From Actinomycetes bacterium (GTDB lineage Bacteria; Actinomycetota; Acidimicrobiia; Acidimicrobiales; RAAP-2), in assembly GCA_021782915.1 (NCBI GenBank), contig JAJXUK010000008.1, forward strand, positions 1 to 64,000: a DNA stretch of 64,000 bases, read 5' to 3'. Each line of letters begins with the position of its first letter. Within the stretch, counting starts at the first letter, position 1. Positions 47,594 through 56,493 of the stretch are shown here, piece after piece. A program made the translations under genes and the position numbers. The notes beneath the pieces were generated by a model that was not told where the DNA came from, did no database searches, and saw only the letters and a program-made list of their open reading frames with translations.

Positions 47594-48763
47594 ATGGACT
47601 TTGAACTGACGGATGAACTTACGGCCCTGCGGGCGACGGTGCGTCGCGTGGCCCAGGAAAAGATCAAGCCCCGCGCACGCGAGATCGATCTGACGAGCGA
47701 GTACCCCCAGGACATCTTCGACGAGTTTCGTCGCGCCGACTTGCTCGGGCTCTGCATTCCCGAGGAGTACGGCGGCTCGGGCGCGGGCATCATGGGCCTG
47801 ACGATCGCGATCGAGGAGGTCACCAAGTACTCGAACGTGCTCGGACTGATGTTGCTGCTCACCCGCCTGCCCACGGGGCCGATCATGATTGCGGGTACCG
47901 AGGAGCAGAAGCAGCGCTACCTGCCCGGCATTGCGAACGGGACTCAGCGCGCCTCCTTCTGCCTCTCCGAGCCCGGGGCCGGCTCGGACGTGGCCGGGAT
48001 CCAGACTCGCGTCACGCCCGATCCCGACGTACCCGGTGGCTTCATCCTCAACGGCACGAAGTCCTGGATCTCCGGCGGCATGCAGGCGGACTGGTTCACG
48101 GTCTTCGCCAAGACCGGCGACCCGGCCTCGCGTCATCACAGCGAAAACGAGGCCTTCATCGTGGACGCACAGACCCCGGGGGTCACTCGTCCGCGCGTGG
48201 ATCACAAGATGGGCGTCAAGGGGATCGACACCGCGGAAATCCACTTCGACAACGTGCACCTGGGACCGGCCCAGGCCATTCCGGGTGGCTTCCAGCTGGC
48301 CATGCAGTCGCTGAACGCGATGCGCCCGATCGTGGCCGCTCGCGGGATCGGCCTGGCCGAGGGGGCACTCATGTACGCGACCGAGTACGTCAAGAGCCGA
48401 CCCGCGTTCAATCGCACGATCTCTGAGTTCCAGGGGATTCAGTGGGAGATCGCCAAGTGCGCCACCGACATCGAGGCGGCGCGACTGCTGACCTATCGTG
48501 CCGCGTGGCTCGCGGACCAGGGCAAGTTCACCAAGGAGTTCGTCGCGTACCTGTCGATGTGCAAGTACTACGCCTCGGAAGTCGCCGTCAAGACCTCGGG
48601 CCTGGCCCTGCAGTTGCTGGGTGCGGCCGGCTACATGGAGGAGCACCCGACCGAGCTGTACTACCGCGACGCACGCCAGTTGACCATTGTCGAGGGCACG
48701 AGTCAGGTCCAGCTCGGGCTCATCGCGCGCGGCGTGCTCGGTCACGACCTCTGGTGGGACTAG
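47594..48763 (+). CDS. Acyl-CoA dehydrogenase
   Basis: Start MDFELTDELTALRATVR; SFCLSEPGAGSDVAGIQT, LLGAAGYMEEHPTELYYRDARQLTIVEGTSQVQ. Confidence 0.95.
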   Translation: MDFELTDELTALRATVRRVAQEKIKPRAREIDLTSEYPQDIFDEFRRADLLGLCIPEEYGGSGAGIMGLTIAIEEVTKYSNVLGLMLLLTRLPTGPIMIAGTEEQKQRYLPGIANGTQRASFCLSEPGAGSDVAGIQTRVTPDPDVPGGFILNGTKSWISGGMQADWFTVFAKTGDPASRHHSENEAFIVDAQTPGVTRPRVDHKMGVKGIDTAEIHFDNVHLGPAQAIPGGFQLAMQSLNAMRPIVAARGIGLAEGALMYATEYVKSRPAFNRTISEFQGIQWEIAKCATDIEAARLLTYRAAWLADQGKFTKEFVAYLSMCKYYASEVAVKTSGLALQLLGAAGYMEEHPTELYYRDARQLTIVEGTSQVQLGLIARGVLGHDLWWD

Positions 48764-49899
48764 TGGGCCAGGGCCCGCTGGCCGGCGTGCGCGTCATCGA
48801 GCTGGCCGGCCTGGGCGCGGCACCCTTCGCCGCGATGCTCCTGGCCGATCTGGGCGCGCACGTGTTGCGCCTCGAGCGTGGTGACCCGGACGCCGCGGCC
48901 ACGGCGAACTGGGATCTGCTGGCGCGCTCGCGGCACTCCGTGGCCGTGGACTTGAAGTGCCCGGCGGGGCGCGACCTCGTCCTGGAGCTCTGCGAGCGCG
49001 CCGAGGTGCTCATCGAGGGATTCCGCCCTGGCGTGGCCGAGCGCCTCGGCGTGGGTCCCGAGGCGGTCGGCGCGCGAAACCCGCGCCTCGTCTACGGACG
49101 CATGACCGGCTGGGGCCAACGCGGTCCGCTGGCTGCGCGCGCGGGTCACGACATCAACTACATCGCGGTGTCCGGGGCCCTCTGGCCCGTGGGGCGAGCG
49201 GGTGCGGCCCCGGTCCCGCCACTCAACTACGTCGGCGACTTCGGGGGCGGGGCGCTCTATCTGGTGATGGGGGTGCTCGCGGGGCTCGTGCACGCCCGGC
49301 GCACGGGTGAGGGCCAGGTGGTCGACGCCGCGATGGTGGACGGCTCCGCGTCGCTGACCGCGATGACGCACGCACTCATGGCCGCGGGGTTCTGGCACGA
49401 GGAGCGCGGGGTCAACATCCTGGATACCGGGGCGCCGTTCTATGACGTCTACGAGACGAGTGACGGTGCCTACGTAGCGGTCGGGGCGATCGAAGCGCAG
49501 TTCTACGCGAACCTGCTCGAGGGTCTGGGCCTGGACGCGGCCGATCTGGCGCCCCAGATGGAGCGGGCCCAGTGGCCGGGCCTGCGGGAGAGATTCGCCG
49601 CGATCTTCCGGACCCGCACGCGTGATGAGTGGGTGGAGCGCTTCGAGGGCGTGGAAGCGTGCGTCTCACCCGTGCTCTCACCCAGCGAGGCGCCGGTGCA
49701 CCCGTACAATCGCGAGCGAGGGGTTTTCTCCACGGCCGAGCGTGTCGAGCCCATGCCGGCGCCGCGATTCTCCGCAACGCCGAACCCCGCACCGCGCCCG
49801 GCGCAGCCCGCCGGCGCGGGAACGCGCGAGGGACTCATCAGTTGGGGCCTGGACGAGGCGCGTCTCGCCGAGCTTCGAGCGGCCGGCGCCTTTGGCTAG
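48763..49899 (+). CDS. CaiB/BaiF CoA-transferase family protein
   Basis: Start GTG at 48763; LAGVRVIELAGLGAAPFAAMLLADLGAHVLRLER, RSRHSVAVDLKCPAGRDLVLEL, GHDINYIAVSG. Confidence 0.9.
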   Translation: MGQGPLAGVRVIELAGLGAAPFAAMLLADLGAHVLRLERGDPDAAATANWDLLARSRHSVAVDLKCPAGRDLVLELCERAEVLIEGFRPGVAERLGVGPEAVGARNPRLVYGRMTGWGQRGPLAARAGHDINYIAVSGALWPVGRAGAAPVPPLNYVGDFGGGALYLVMGVLAGLVHARRTGEGQVVDAAMVDGSASLTAMTHALMAAGFWHEERGVNILDTGAPFYDVYETSDGAYVAVGAIEAQFYANLLEGLGLDAADLAPQMERAQWPGLRERFAAIFRTRTRDEWVERFEGVEACVSPVLSPSEAPVHPYNRERGVFSTAERVEPMPAPRFSATPNPAPRPAQPAGAGTREGLISWGLDEARLAELRAAGAFG

Positions 49900-50132
49900 A
49901 TGTTGACGACGGGGCAGGTCAACGTGCGGGTGATGCCCGGCACCTTCTGAATGGCGCCCACGATGAACTTGCCCAGGTCGTCCACGCTTTCGGCGCTGCA
50001 ACGCACGATGACGTCGTAGGGCCCCGTCACCTCGAAAGACTCGATGACGCCGGGAACGGCGCGCGTCGCCTTGACCACGCTCTCGCTGGAGCCGATCTCT
50101 GACTGGATCAAGATGTAGGCCTGGACCGTCAT
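49896..50132 (-). CDS. Stand-alone Lrp/AsnC-type ligand-binding (RAM) domain protein
   Basis: 78 aa; MTVQAYILIQSEIGSSESVVKATRAVPGVIESFEVTGPYDVIVRCSAESVDDLGKFI. Confidence 0.85.
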   Translation of the reverse strand: MTVQAYILIQSEIGSSESVVKATRAVPGVIESFEVTGPYDVIVRCSAESVDDLGKFIVGAIQKVPGITRTLTCPVVNI

Positions 50133-50185
50133 GGAGAACCTTTCGCTGAAGTCCTCTCATTCTGCCCGACCAGTTCGCGCGTGCG

Positions 50186-50398
50186 CTACTCGTCGCGAAA
50201 GCGCTTGCCGATGTGCCACTGGTGGCACACCTCGCAGCGGTACGTGTTCAGCTCGACCCCGTTGAGCGTCCAGGCCAGATTGGCCGCACTGGCCGCCTCG
50301 GCCCGGGTGCGATATGCCGTCTTGGGCCGGCCCTCGCGGGTCACGTGAACGGCCCCGACGCGCCGCGGCGCGGACGACTCACGGCGGGCGCGCGGCAT
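50186..50398 (-). CDS. Small hypothetical protein with CX2C motif
   Basis: 70 aa from MPRARRESSAPRR; C-terminal YRCEVCHQWHIGKRF. Confidence 0.6.
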   Translation of the reverse strand: MPRARRESSAPRRVGAVHVTREGRPKTAYRTRAEAASAANLAWTLNGVELNTYRCEVCHQWHIGKRFRDE

Positions 50399-50431
50399 GG
50401 GCACATGGTACCGGGCCGCTAGGGTTCTGAC

Positions 50432-50710
50432 GTGGTGAAGGGCCTCGAGCAGCCAGTCCAGGAGACGGTCGTCACGACCGAGGACGGGGACCACGAGCGC
50501 TTCACGCACATCGTGCTCGAGGGCTACACGCCCGAAGGCGGTGACTTCGTGGCGTTGGGCAACTCGGTCGTCGACGGGATGGTCAACGCGACGCCGGTGA
50601 CGGCCCTGTGCGGCAAGGTGTGGGTGCCCGGACGCGATCCGCAGAAGTACCCGCTGTGCCCGACGTGTCGCGAGGTGGCCGAACGCCTCGGCTGGTCGCT
50701 GCCGAGCTGA
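50432..50710 (+). CDS. DUF3039-like actinobacterial protein
   Basis: 92 aa; ERFTHIVLEG...VVDGMVNATPVTALCGKVWVPGRDPQKYPLCPTCREV. Confidence 0.8.
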   Translation: MVKGLEQPVQETVVTTEDGDHERFTHIVLEGYTPEGGDFVALGNSVVDGMVNATPVTALCGKVWVPGRDPQKYPLCPTCREVAERLGWSLPS

Positions 50711-50732
50711 ACCTGGCTAGAGAGGCGCGAAC

Positions 50733-51413
50733 ATGTCCCGGGCCCTCTGCGTGCGACACCATCTCGAGGACCGTGCCGGGCTGATCGGCGACGCCTTCGA
50801 GGCCCGTGGCGTGACGGTGCAGACGGTGATGCTGGACGCCGGCTCACCGACGCCGAGCTTGAGCGGCAGCGACTACCTGATCATCCTGGGCTCCAAGCAC
50901 GCCGTCTACGACGAGGCCGTCGAGGCCGCCTGGTTCGGCCGCGAGCTCGAGCTCCTCGGGCACGCCGAGGATCAGGGCGTGCCGGTGTTGGGCATCTGCT
51001 TCGGCGCCCAGGCGCTCTGCCGGCACTACGGCGGCGTCGTCGCTCCCGCGGCGCAGCCCGAGATCGGCTGGTACGAGATCGAGGTCAGCGCCGAGGTGGA
51101 TCTGCCACGCGGGCCGTGGTTCGAGTACCACTACGACGCCTGCCAGCTGCCCGCGCGGGCCCGTGAATGGGCGCGCACCGCCCGAGCCGTCCAGGCCTTC
51201 TCGATCGGCTCGAACGTGGGCGTGCAGTTCCACCCGGAGATCGACGCGCGCCAGCTGGCTGACTGGTTCGCCGCGGGTGACGACGATCCGCGTGACTTCT
51301 TCATCGATCACGAGGCGCTGCTCGCCCAGACCGAGCGTGAGACCCCGGCGGCGAGACGACGGGCGCAGGCACTCGTGGACCTCTTCCTGGCTCACGCCGG
51401 TCACGGGCACTGA
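50733..51413 (+). CDS. Type 1 glutamine amidotransferase-like protein
   Basis: 226 aa; VPVLGICFGAQALCRHYGG, VGVQFHPEIDAR. Confidence 0.9.
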   Translation: MSRALCVRHHLEDRAGLIGDAFEARGVTVQTVMLDAGSPTPSLSGSDYLIILGSKHAVYDEAVEAAWFGRELELLGHAEDQGVPVLGICFGAQALCRHYGGVVAPAAQPEIGWYEIEVSAEVDLPRGPWFEYHYDACQLPARAREWARTARAVQAFSIGSNVGVQFHPEIDARQLADWFAAGDDDPRDFFIDHEALLAQTERETPAARRRAQALVDLFLAHAGHGH

Positions 51414-51437
51414 CGAGGGCATCAGTACACTGGGCCC

Positions 51438-52643
51438 GTGAGCGTCCCGCGAGCGCACGAGACGCTGCGAATCGAGCGCGCGGCCACCGGCGGAGGTCTG
51501 GCCCACCTGAGTGACGGGCGTGTGGTCTTCGTGCGCCACGCACTCATCGGCGAGCTCGTGGAGGCTGACGTCCTGGAGATCACCTCGTCCTTCGCTCGTG
51601 CGGACGCGACGCGCGTGATCGAGTCGAGCCCCGAGCGCGTGGACCCGCCCTGCCCGTACGCGGGACCGGGCCGCTGTGGCGGCTGTGACCTGCAGCACGC
51701 CACCCCGGCGGCTCAGCAGCGCTGGAAGGCCGACCTGGTCGCCGAGCAGCTGCGTCGCATTGCCCACGTCGACTGGCACGTCGAGGTGCGCGACGCCGGA
51801 CCGGTCAAGGGCTACCGGACTCGCCTGCGCTGCGGCGTGAACGAGCGGGGCTACCTGGGCCTGCGCGCGAGCCGCTCGCACGAGATGGTGCCGATAGGCT
51901 CCTGCTACATCGCTGACGAGCGATTCTCGGAGGCCTTCACCCACGAGTGGACCGGGGCAACGGAGGTGGAGCTGCGCGCCATTGGCAACTCCGAGCCCTT
52001 CGCGGTTCTGAGCCGTGGCGCCGAGACGCGCGTGGAGATTCGCACCCTCGGGGCTCGGCCGCTGAGCACCCCGGCGCCCTCACGCGTGGCGGTGGGCGCC
52101 AATACCTTTCAGGTGTCCGCCCAGTCATTCTGGCAGGCGCACCGCGCGGCGCCCGAGCTGCTGACGCGAGAAGTGCTGCGCATGGCCCAGGCCGAGGAGC
52201 GTGACTCGGTCGTGGATCTCTTCAGCGGCGTGGGACTCTTCAGCGTCCCCCTGGCCCAGCGCGTCGGGAGACGCGGGCGGGTCACCGCGGTGGAGGCCTC
52301 ACCGCACGCGGTGCGTGACGCGCGGCTCAACGTTGAGGGCCTCGACGCGGTGCGCGTGCGTCAGCGCTCGGTCAGCGCGCGCTCGATGCCTGGCTCGGTC
52401 GCCCGCGGCGACATCGTCGTGCTGGACCCGCCACGGGGGGGCCTGGCTCGCGGGGCGGCCGCGGCCCTGGCCGCCTGCGGGCCCCGGCGCATCGTCTACG
52501 TCTCGTGTGACGCGGCCACCTTCGCTCGCGACTTGAGAGAGCTCTCAGGTGGCGGGTACGTCCTGAGCGACCTGGTCGCGTACGACTTCTTCCCCATGAC
52601 CGAGCACGTGGAGCTGGTTGGGCTACTTGACACCGGGCCCTAG
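51438..52643 (+). CDS. TrmA/RumA-family SAM-dependent RNA methyltransferase
   Basis: 401 aa; CPYAGPGRCGGCDLQH, VVDLFSGVGLFSVPLAQRVG, VVLDPPRGGLARG, IVYVSCDAATFARDL. Confidence 0.9.
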   Translation: MSVPRAHETLRIERAATGGGLAHLSDGRVVFVRHALIGELVEADVLEITSSFARADATRVIESSPERVDPPCPYAGPGRCGGCDLQHATPAAQQRWKADLVAEQLRRIAHVDWHVEVRDAGPVKGYRTRLRCGVNERGYLGLRASRSHEMVPIGSCYIADERFSEAFTHEWTGATEVELRAIGNSEPFAVLSRGAETRVEIRTLGARPLSTPAPSRVAVGANTFQVSAQSFWQAHRAAPELLTREVLRMAQAEERDSVVDLFSGVGLFSVPLAQRVGRRGRVTAVEASPHAVRDARLNVEGLDAVRVRQRSVSARSMPGSVARGDIVVLDPPRGGLARGAAAALAACGPRRIVYVSCDAATFARDLRELSGGGYVLSDLVAYDFFPMTEHVELVGLLDTGP

Positions 52644-52660
52644 AGGGTGGACAGTGAGGG

Positions 52661-52684
52661 TGAGGGCGCAAGACCTCGCCCTCA
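52661..52684 (+). other. Hairpin TGAGGGCG-8nt-CGCCCTCA just upstream of the RBS of 52699..52977
   Basis: Perfect 8-bp stem read directly. Confidence 0.6.
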
Positions 52685-52698
52685 GTGAGGGGAAGAGG

Positions 52699-52977
52699 AT
52701 GCCGGTGAAGCTGGACCACCACCACCGAATGACGTTGCTCAAGATCTTCGGTCACCCGATGAATCACAACATCAAGTGGCGCGACGTCTTGTCGCTGCTG
52801 GAGCGCTTCGGCGAGGTGCACGAGACGCACCGTGGCAATTGGGCGGTCACGCTCGATGGCGAGACGGTGTCGCTGGGCTCAACGCGCGCGCGCGATCTCT
52901 CGGAGGACCAGGTGGTCAAGGTGCGAGGCTTCCTTCGCTCGGCGGGAGTCGATCCGAGAGGTCTCAGCGCGGCGTAG
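52699..52977 (+). CDS. Small conserved-looking hypothetical protein
   Basis: 92 aa; MPVKLDHHHRMTLLKIFGHPMNHNIKWRDVLSLLERFGEV...; RBS-like GAGGGGAAGAGG upstream. Confidence 0.7.
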   Translation: MPVKLDHHHRMTLLKIFGHPMNHNIKWRDVLSLLERFGEVHETHRGNWAVTLDGETVSLGSTRARDLSEDQVVKVRGFLRSAGVDPRGLSAA

Positions 52978-52998
52978 GCCCACTACCCTCTAGGGGCC

Positions 52999-53727
52999 GT
53001 GTCCCGACCCCTGCTGCTCGTGCCGCCCTCGGAGGCCAAGCGTACGGGTGGGTCTGTCGGCGCCGGACGGGATCTGTTCGCCGAGCACCTCGGCCCGCAG
53101 CGCGCCGAGGTGCGCCAGGCGCTGGGTGAGTTGCTGGGGACTCACGAGAGTGTGCTGGCGCGCGTCCTGGGCGTGCGCGGGGCGTTGCTCGAGCGCGCTC
53201 GGATCGCCACGGAGGAGCTCGTGAGCTCTCGAGCGCGGGTGCTGGCGGCGTGGCGCCGCTACGACGGGGTGGTCTGGGCGCATCTGGATCCCGCGTCGCT
53301 CACGCCCGGACAACGTCGCCGGATCCTGGTGCCGTCGGGGCTCTACGGACTGAATCGGGCCGACGACGCGATCGCGGACTACCGATTGAAGATGTCCGCG
53401 CCCCTGGGGGGCGGACGCCTCGCCAGTCACTGGCGTGAACCGGTCAGTCGGGCCCTCGCCGACTACGCGGGCGAGCGCGTCGTCTACGACCTGCTGACCC
53501 AGGAGCACCGTGCCGCACTTGAGCCGACGCTCCTGCTTCGAACACGCTTGGTCCGCGTGGACTTCGTGCGAGCGGATTCGGGGCGTGCGGTCGGCCACGA
53601 CGCCAAGGCCGCCAAGGGGGTCTTCACCCGTCACCTCCTCGACGCGCGCGACGTGGCGGACTTCTCCTGGCGCAACTGGCGGGCCCAGCGCGAGGACGAT
53701 CAGGTGAGCGTGGTCCTGCACGCCTAG
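52999..53727 (+). CDS. YaaA/UPF0246 family protein (peroxide stress-type)
   Basis: 242 aa; LLLVPPSEAKRTGG, LVPSGLYGLNRADDAIADYRLKM, HDAKAAKGVFTRHLL. Confidence 0.8.
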   Translation: MSRPLLLVPPSEAKRTGGSVGAGRDLFAEHLGPQRAEVRQALGELLGTHESVLARVLGVRGALLERARIATEELVSSRARVLAAWRRYDGVVWAHLDPASLTPGQRRRILVPSGLYGLNRADDAIADYRLKMSAPLGGGRLASHWREPVSRALADYAGERVVYDLLTQEHRAALEPTLLLRTRLVRVDFVRADSGRAVGHDAKAAKGVFTRHLLDARDVADFSWRNWRAQREDDQVSVVLHA

Positions 53728-53767
53728 TCTTCTGGCGTCACCGGCACCGCCGTCCTACCATGCGGAT

Positions 53768-54262
53768 ATGGCCGATTCGATCGTGATCGAGGAGAGGCTG
53801 GCCACGCGTGAGATCTCCGCGCTGCTCGCCGTGGGACTGATCGGCAGTTTGATCCGTCGGCGGCGCGAACGCGCCTCTCGGCTCGGGCGGGCCCTGGAGC
53901 GCTGCCGGCGCGGCGCGCGTCTGATGGGCGTGCCGCTCGTCGGGGCGCTGCTGTGGCTGTCGAGTTGCGTCGTCGTGCGCGTCGTCGAGGCGGATGACGG
54001 TCGTCGTCTGGAGGTGCTCTACGGGCCGAACGGTGTGATACGCCAGACGTTCTCCGCCTCGGAGATCCTCAGCGCCGACGTGGGCGACGCGCCGCTGTGG
54101 CGCTGGGGGGGACTGGGCTATCGCGGCAGCCTGCGCCTGTTCAAGCGCGCGGCGCTCGTGACGCGCCGCGGCGAGGCCCTGGTGCTCGAGCTCACGCGGG
54201 GCCGGCGCTTCGTGGTCACCGTGGACGAGCCCGGCGCGTTCGCCTCGGCGCTGAGCGACTAG
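53768..54262 (+). CDS. Hypothetical membrane protein, possibly PH-like domain
   Basis: 164 aa; one or two hydrophobic segments then a beta-rich region. Confidence 0.55.
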   Translation: MADSIVIEERLATREISALLAVGLIGSLIRRRRERASRLGRALERCRRGARLMGVPLVGALLWLSSCVVVRVVEADDGRRLEVLYGPNGVIRQTFSASEILSADVGDAPLWRWGGLGYRGSLRLFKRAALVTRRGEALVLELTRGRRFVVTVDEPGAFASALSD

Positions 54263-54265
54263 CGC

Positions 54266-54778
54266 GTGGGTGGGCTGCGGCTGCGGCCGCTTCACTACGA
54301 GGATGAGGCCGTCGCTCGGGCCGCGCACGTCGAGCTCTCGGACGAGGACTTCCCGTTTCTACTCTTCTTCGAAGCCCAGGACCCGTGGGTGAGCTACGTC
54401 GACGCCTGGCGAGCGGGCGGGCTGGGCCACGCGGTTCCCCACGGGCCGGCCGTGCCCTCGACGTTCCTCATCGCGGTGGCGAACTCGGAGATCGTCGGGC
54501 GCGTCTCGGTGCGCTTTGCCCTCAACGAGTGGCTGGCGCACGAGGGAGGACACATTGGCTACGCGGTTCGACCACAGTTTCGCCGGCGCGGCTACGCCCG
54601 CCAGATGCTGGCCCAGGCGCTGGTCGTGGCGCGCGCCCACGACGTCGAGACGGTGCTCATGGTGTGTGACGAGGCGAATCCGGCCTCCGCGCGTGTCATC
54701 GAGGGTGCGGGAGGCGTCTTTGAGGGCCACGTGCGCGCACAGGACGGAGTGCTGCTGCGCCGCTACTGGATCCACTAG
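54266..54778 (+). CDS. GNAT family N-acetyltransferase
   Basis: 170 aa; GHIGYAVRPQFRRRGYARQMLAQAL, LMVCDEANPASARVIEGAGGVFEG. Confidence 0.9.
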   Translation: MGGLRLRPLHYEDEAVARAAHVELSDEDFPFLLFFEAQDPWVSYVDAWRAGGLGHAVPHGPAVPSTFLIAVANSEIVGRVSVRFALNEWLAHEGGHIGYAVRPQFRRRGYARQMLAQALVVARAHDVETVLMVCDEANPASARVIEGAGGVFEGHVRAQDGVLLRRYWIH

Positions 54779-54811
54779 GACGCACGGGTCGCTGAGCAGA
54801 CGGGGGGCGCG

Positions 54812-55246
54812 GTGAATCTGCGGGGGGAGTCGCCGCGCGACTCGGTGGCGGCCCTGGTGCGAGAGCGTGGGCTGGACGACGTGGTGGATGCTTGCCTCGC
54901 CCTGCTGGATGAGGGTGAGATCGACGCGGCGCTCCTCGTGGGCCTGGCCGGACGGCACGCTGAACTCGTGCTGGAGGGCGCTGAGGGTGGCGTCGAGGGC
55001 TACTGGGCCCGGGTCTGGGCGCTGCGCGCGCTGTTGTACGCGTGGCGCGAGGACGCGTGCAGCGCCGTCGTACGGGCCACCGCCGAGGACTCGTGGCGGA
55101 TCCGGGAGATGGCCCTCAAGGTGATCCGGGCTCGGCGCCTGCGCGGTGCCGAGGATGTCGTCGCGGCGTGTCTGAATGATCCCGTGGCGCGCGTGGGCGC
55201 GGCGGCGAGACGAGCCCTGCGCGCCCTCGGGCGAGAGACGATCTGA
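54812..55246 (+). CDS. HEAT-repeat-like protein
   Basis: 144 aa; DSWRIREMALKVIRARRLRGAEDVVAACLNDPVARVGAAARRALRAL. Confidence 0.6.
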   Translation: MNLRGESPRDSVAALVRERGLDDVVDACLALLDEGEIDAALLVGLAGRHAELVLEGAEGGVEGYWARVWALRALLYAWREDACSAVVRATAEDSWRIREMALKVIRARRLRGAEDVVAACLNDPVARVGAAARRALRALGRETI

Positions 55247-56431
55247 TCAGGGGCGCGACGCCACCATCGGATCGAGCCGGGAGACCGGCTCACGCAGGGC
55301 GCGCAGGGTCGGCAGGCTGGACGCCGTTGCGAGGGCGAGGATCAGGAACGCCAGGTGCGGACGGGTCGCGATGAGTCCGGTCACCGAGGCCATCACGAGG
55401 CCCCCGAGGTTCCCGGCGAGCCAGATCAAACCGGACGCCGTGGACTCCGAGTCGGGCGCGGCTCGCTCGGTCAGCTCGAGCACGACTGGCAAGACCGATA
55501 GCGCGAGGAATCCCACGACGAGCAGGCTGATGAGCGCGCTGAGGGTCCCGGGGGCGATCGCCAGAACCAGGCACGCGAGTGAGGTGGCGATCGCGGCCAC
55601 CGTGGCCAGGCGGACCTCGCGGTGCCGGCGCGCGGCCAAGACCGGCAGCACGCTCGAGCCCACGACGCCGGCCAGCACCATCGCGATCAGGATGCCACCA
55701 GCGGCGTTGGCCGAGACGCCCGCGGGCTTGAGCAGGTCCTGTGCCCAGGTGGTCAGAGAGATGAAGACGCCGAAGGGTAGGGCGATGAAGGCGCACAGCA
55801 GTCGCATGAGGGGCCGGCGCCAGGCCGCGGCGAAGGCTCCCAGACCCAGTGAGGGCGCCGACGGGGGGAAGGGGGCGTCTCGAAGTAGGGCGAGCGCCAG
55901 GCCCGCGCCCGCGAGGACCGCGAGCATGGCTTGCACTCTGACGAGTGCGGGCATCTGGGAGGGCGTCGAGAAGATCACACCGAGCAGGAACGCCATGACC
56001 ATGCCGGCGAAGATGGACGCGGACGCCAGGGCGATGCCGGCGGGCCGGCTGCGTTCGGGCAGGTACTGGGCGACGAGTGCCGTGACGGAGTTCAGCACGA
56101 GCGGCTGGGCGACGGCGGCCACGGCGGCGCCGAGCAGCAGCGCCGAGTAGGAGCCCTCGAGGCGGATCAGCGCACCGGTGGCCGTGAGCAGGGCGCCGAT
56201 GACGAGCCATCGGCGCAGGTGCCGGTCGAGCAGGAGCCCGGCCGGGATGGCCAGGAGCACGTAGATGAAGACGAACGGCTGAGCCAGCCAGCCGATGGCC
56301 GAGCTCGAGACGTGGAAGTGCCGGGCCGCCGGCGTGGTGACCGCGGCGAAGGTCAGCCAGACCATCTGGGTCACCGCGCCCACGCCCGCGAAGGCCACCA
56401 CGACGCCCCACCCTCGCTTCGCACTCTGCAC
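55247..56431 (-). CDS. MFS transporter
   Basis: 394 aa; 12-TM-like pattern, LLLDRHLRRWLVIGALLTATGALIR. Confidence 0.8.
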   Translation of the reverse strand: MQSAKRGWGVVVAFAGVGAVTQMVWLTFAAVTTPAARHFHVSSSAIGWLAQPFVFIYVLLAIPAGLLLDRHLRRWLVIGALLTATGALIRLEGSYSALLLGAAVAAVAQPLVLNSVTALVAQYLPERSRPAGIALASASIFAGMVMAFLLGVIFSTPSQMPALVRVQAMLAVLAGAGLALALLRDAPFPPSAPSLGLGAFAAAWRRPLMRLLCAFIALPFGVFISLTTWAQDLLKPAGVSANAAGGILIAMVLAGVVGSSVLPVLAARRHREVRLATVAAIATSLACLVLAIAPGTLSALISLLVVGFLALSVLPVVLELTERAAPDSESTASGLIWLAGNLGGLVMASVTGLIATRPHLAFLILALATASSLPTLRALREPVSRLDPMVASRP

Positions 56432-56493
56432 GCGACCTCCTCGGCACGCTCGGTGGCCGCCCCGAAGTTAGTCCGCTTCGAGCGCCGCGTTCG

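Noticed and set aside
47536-47886. N-terminal extension of the GlpD ORF
   Set aside because: Antisense to the acyl-CoA dehydrogenase start; GTG at 47535 precedes the FAD-binding motif.
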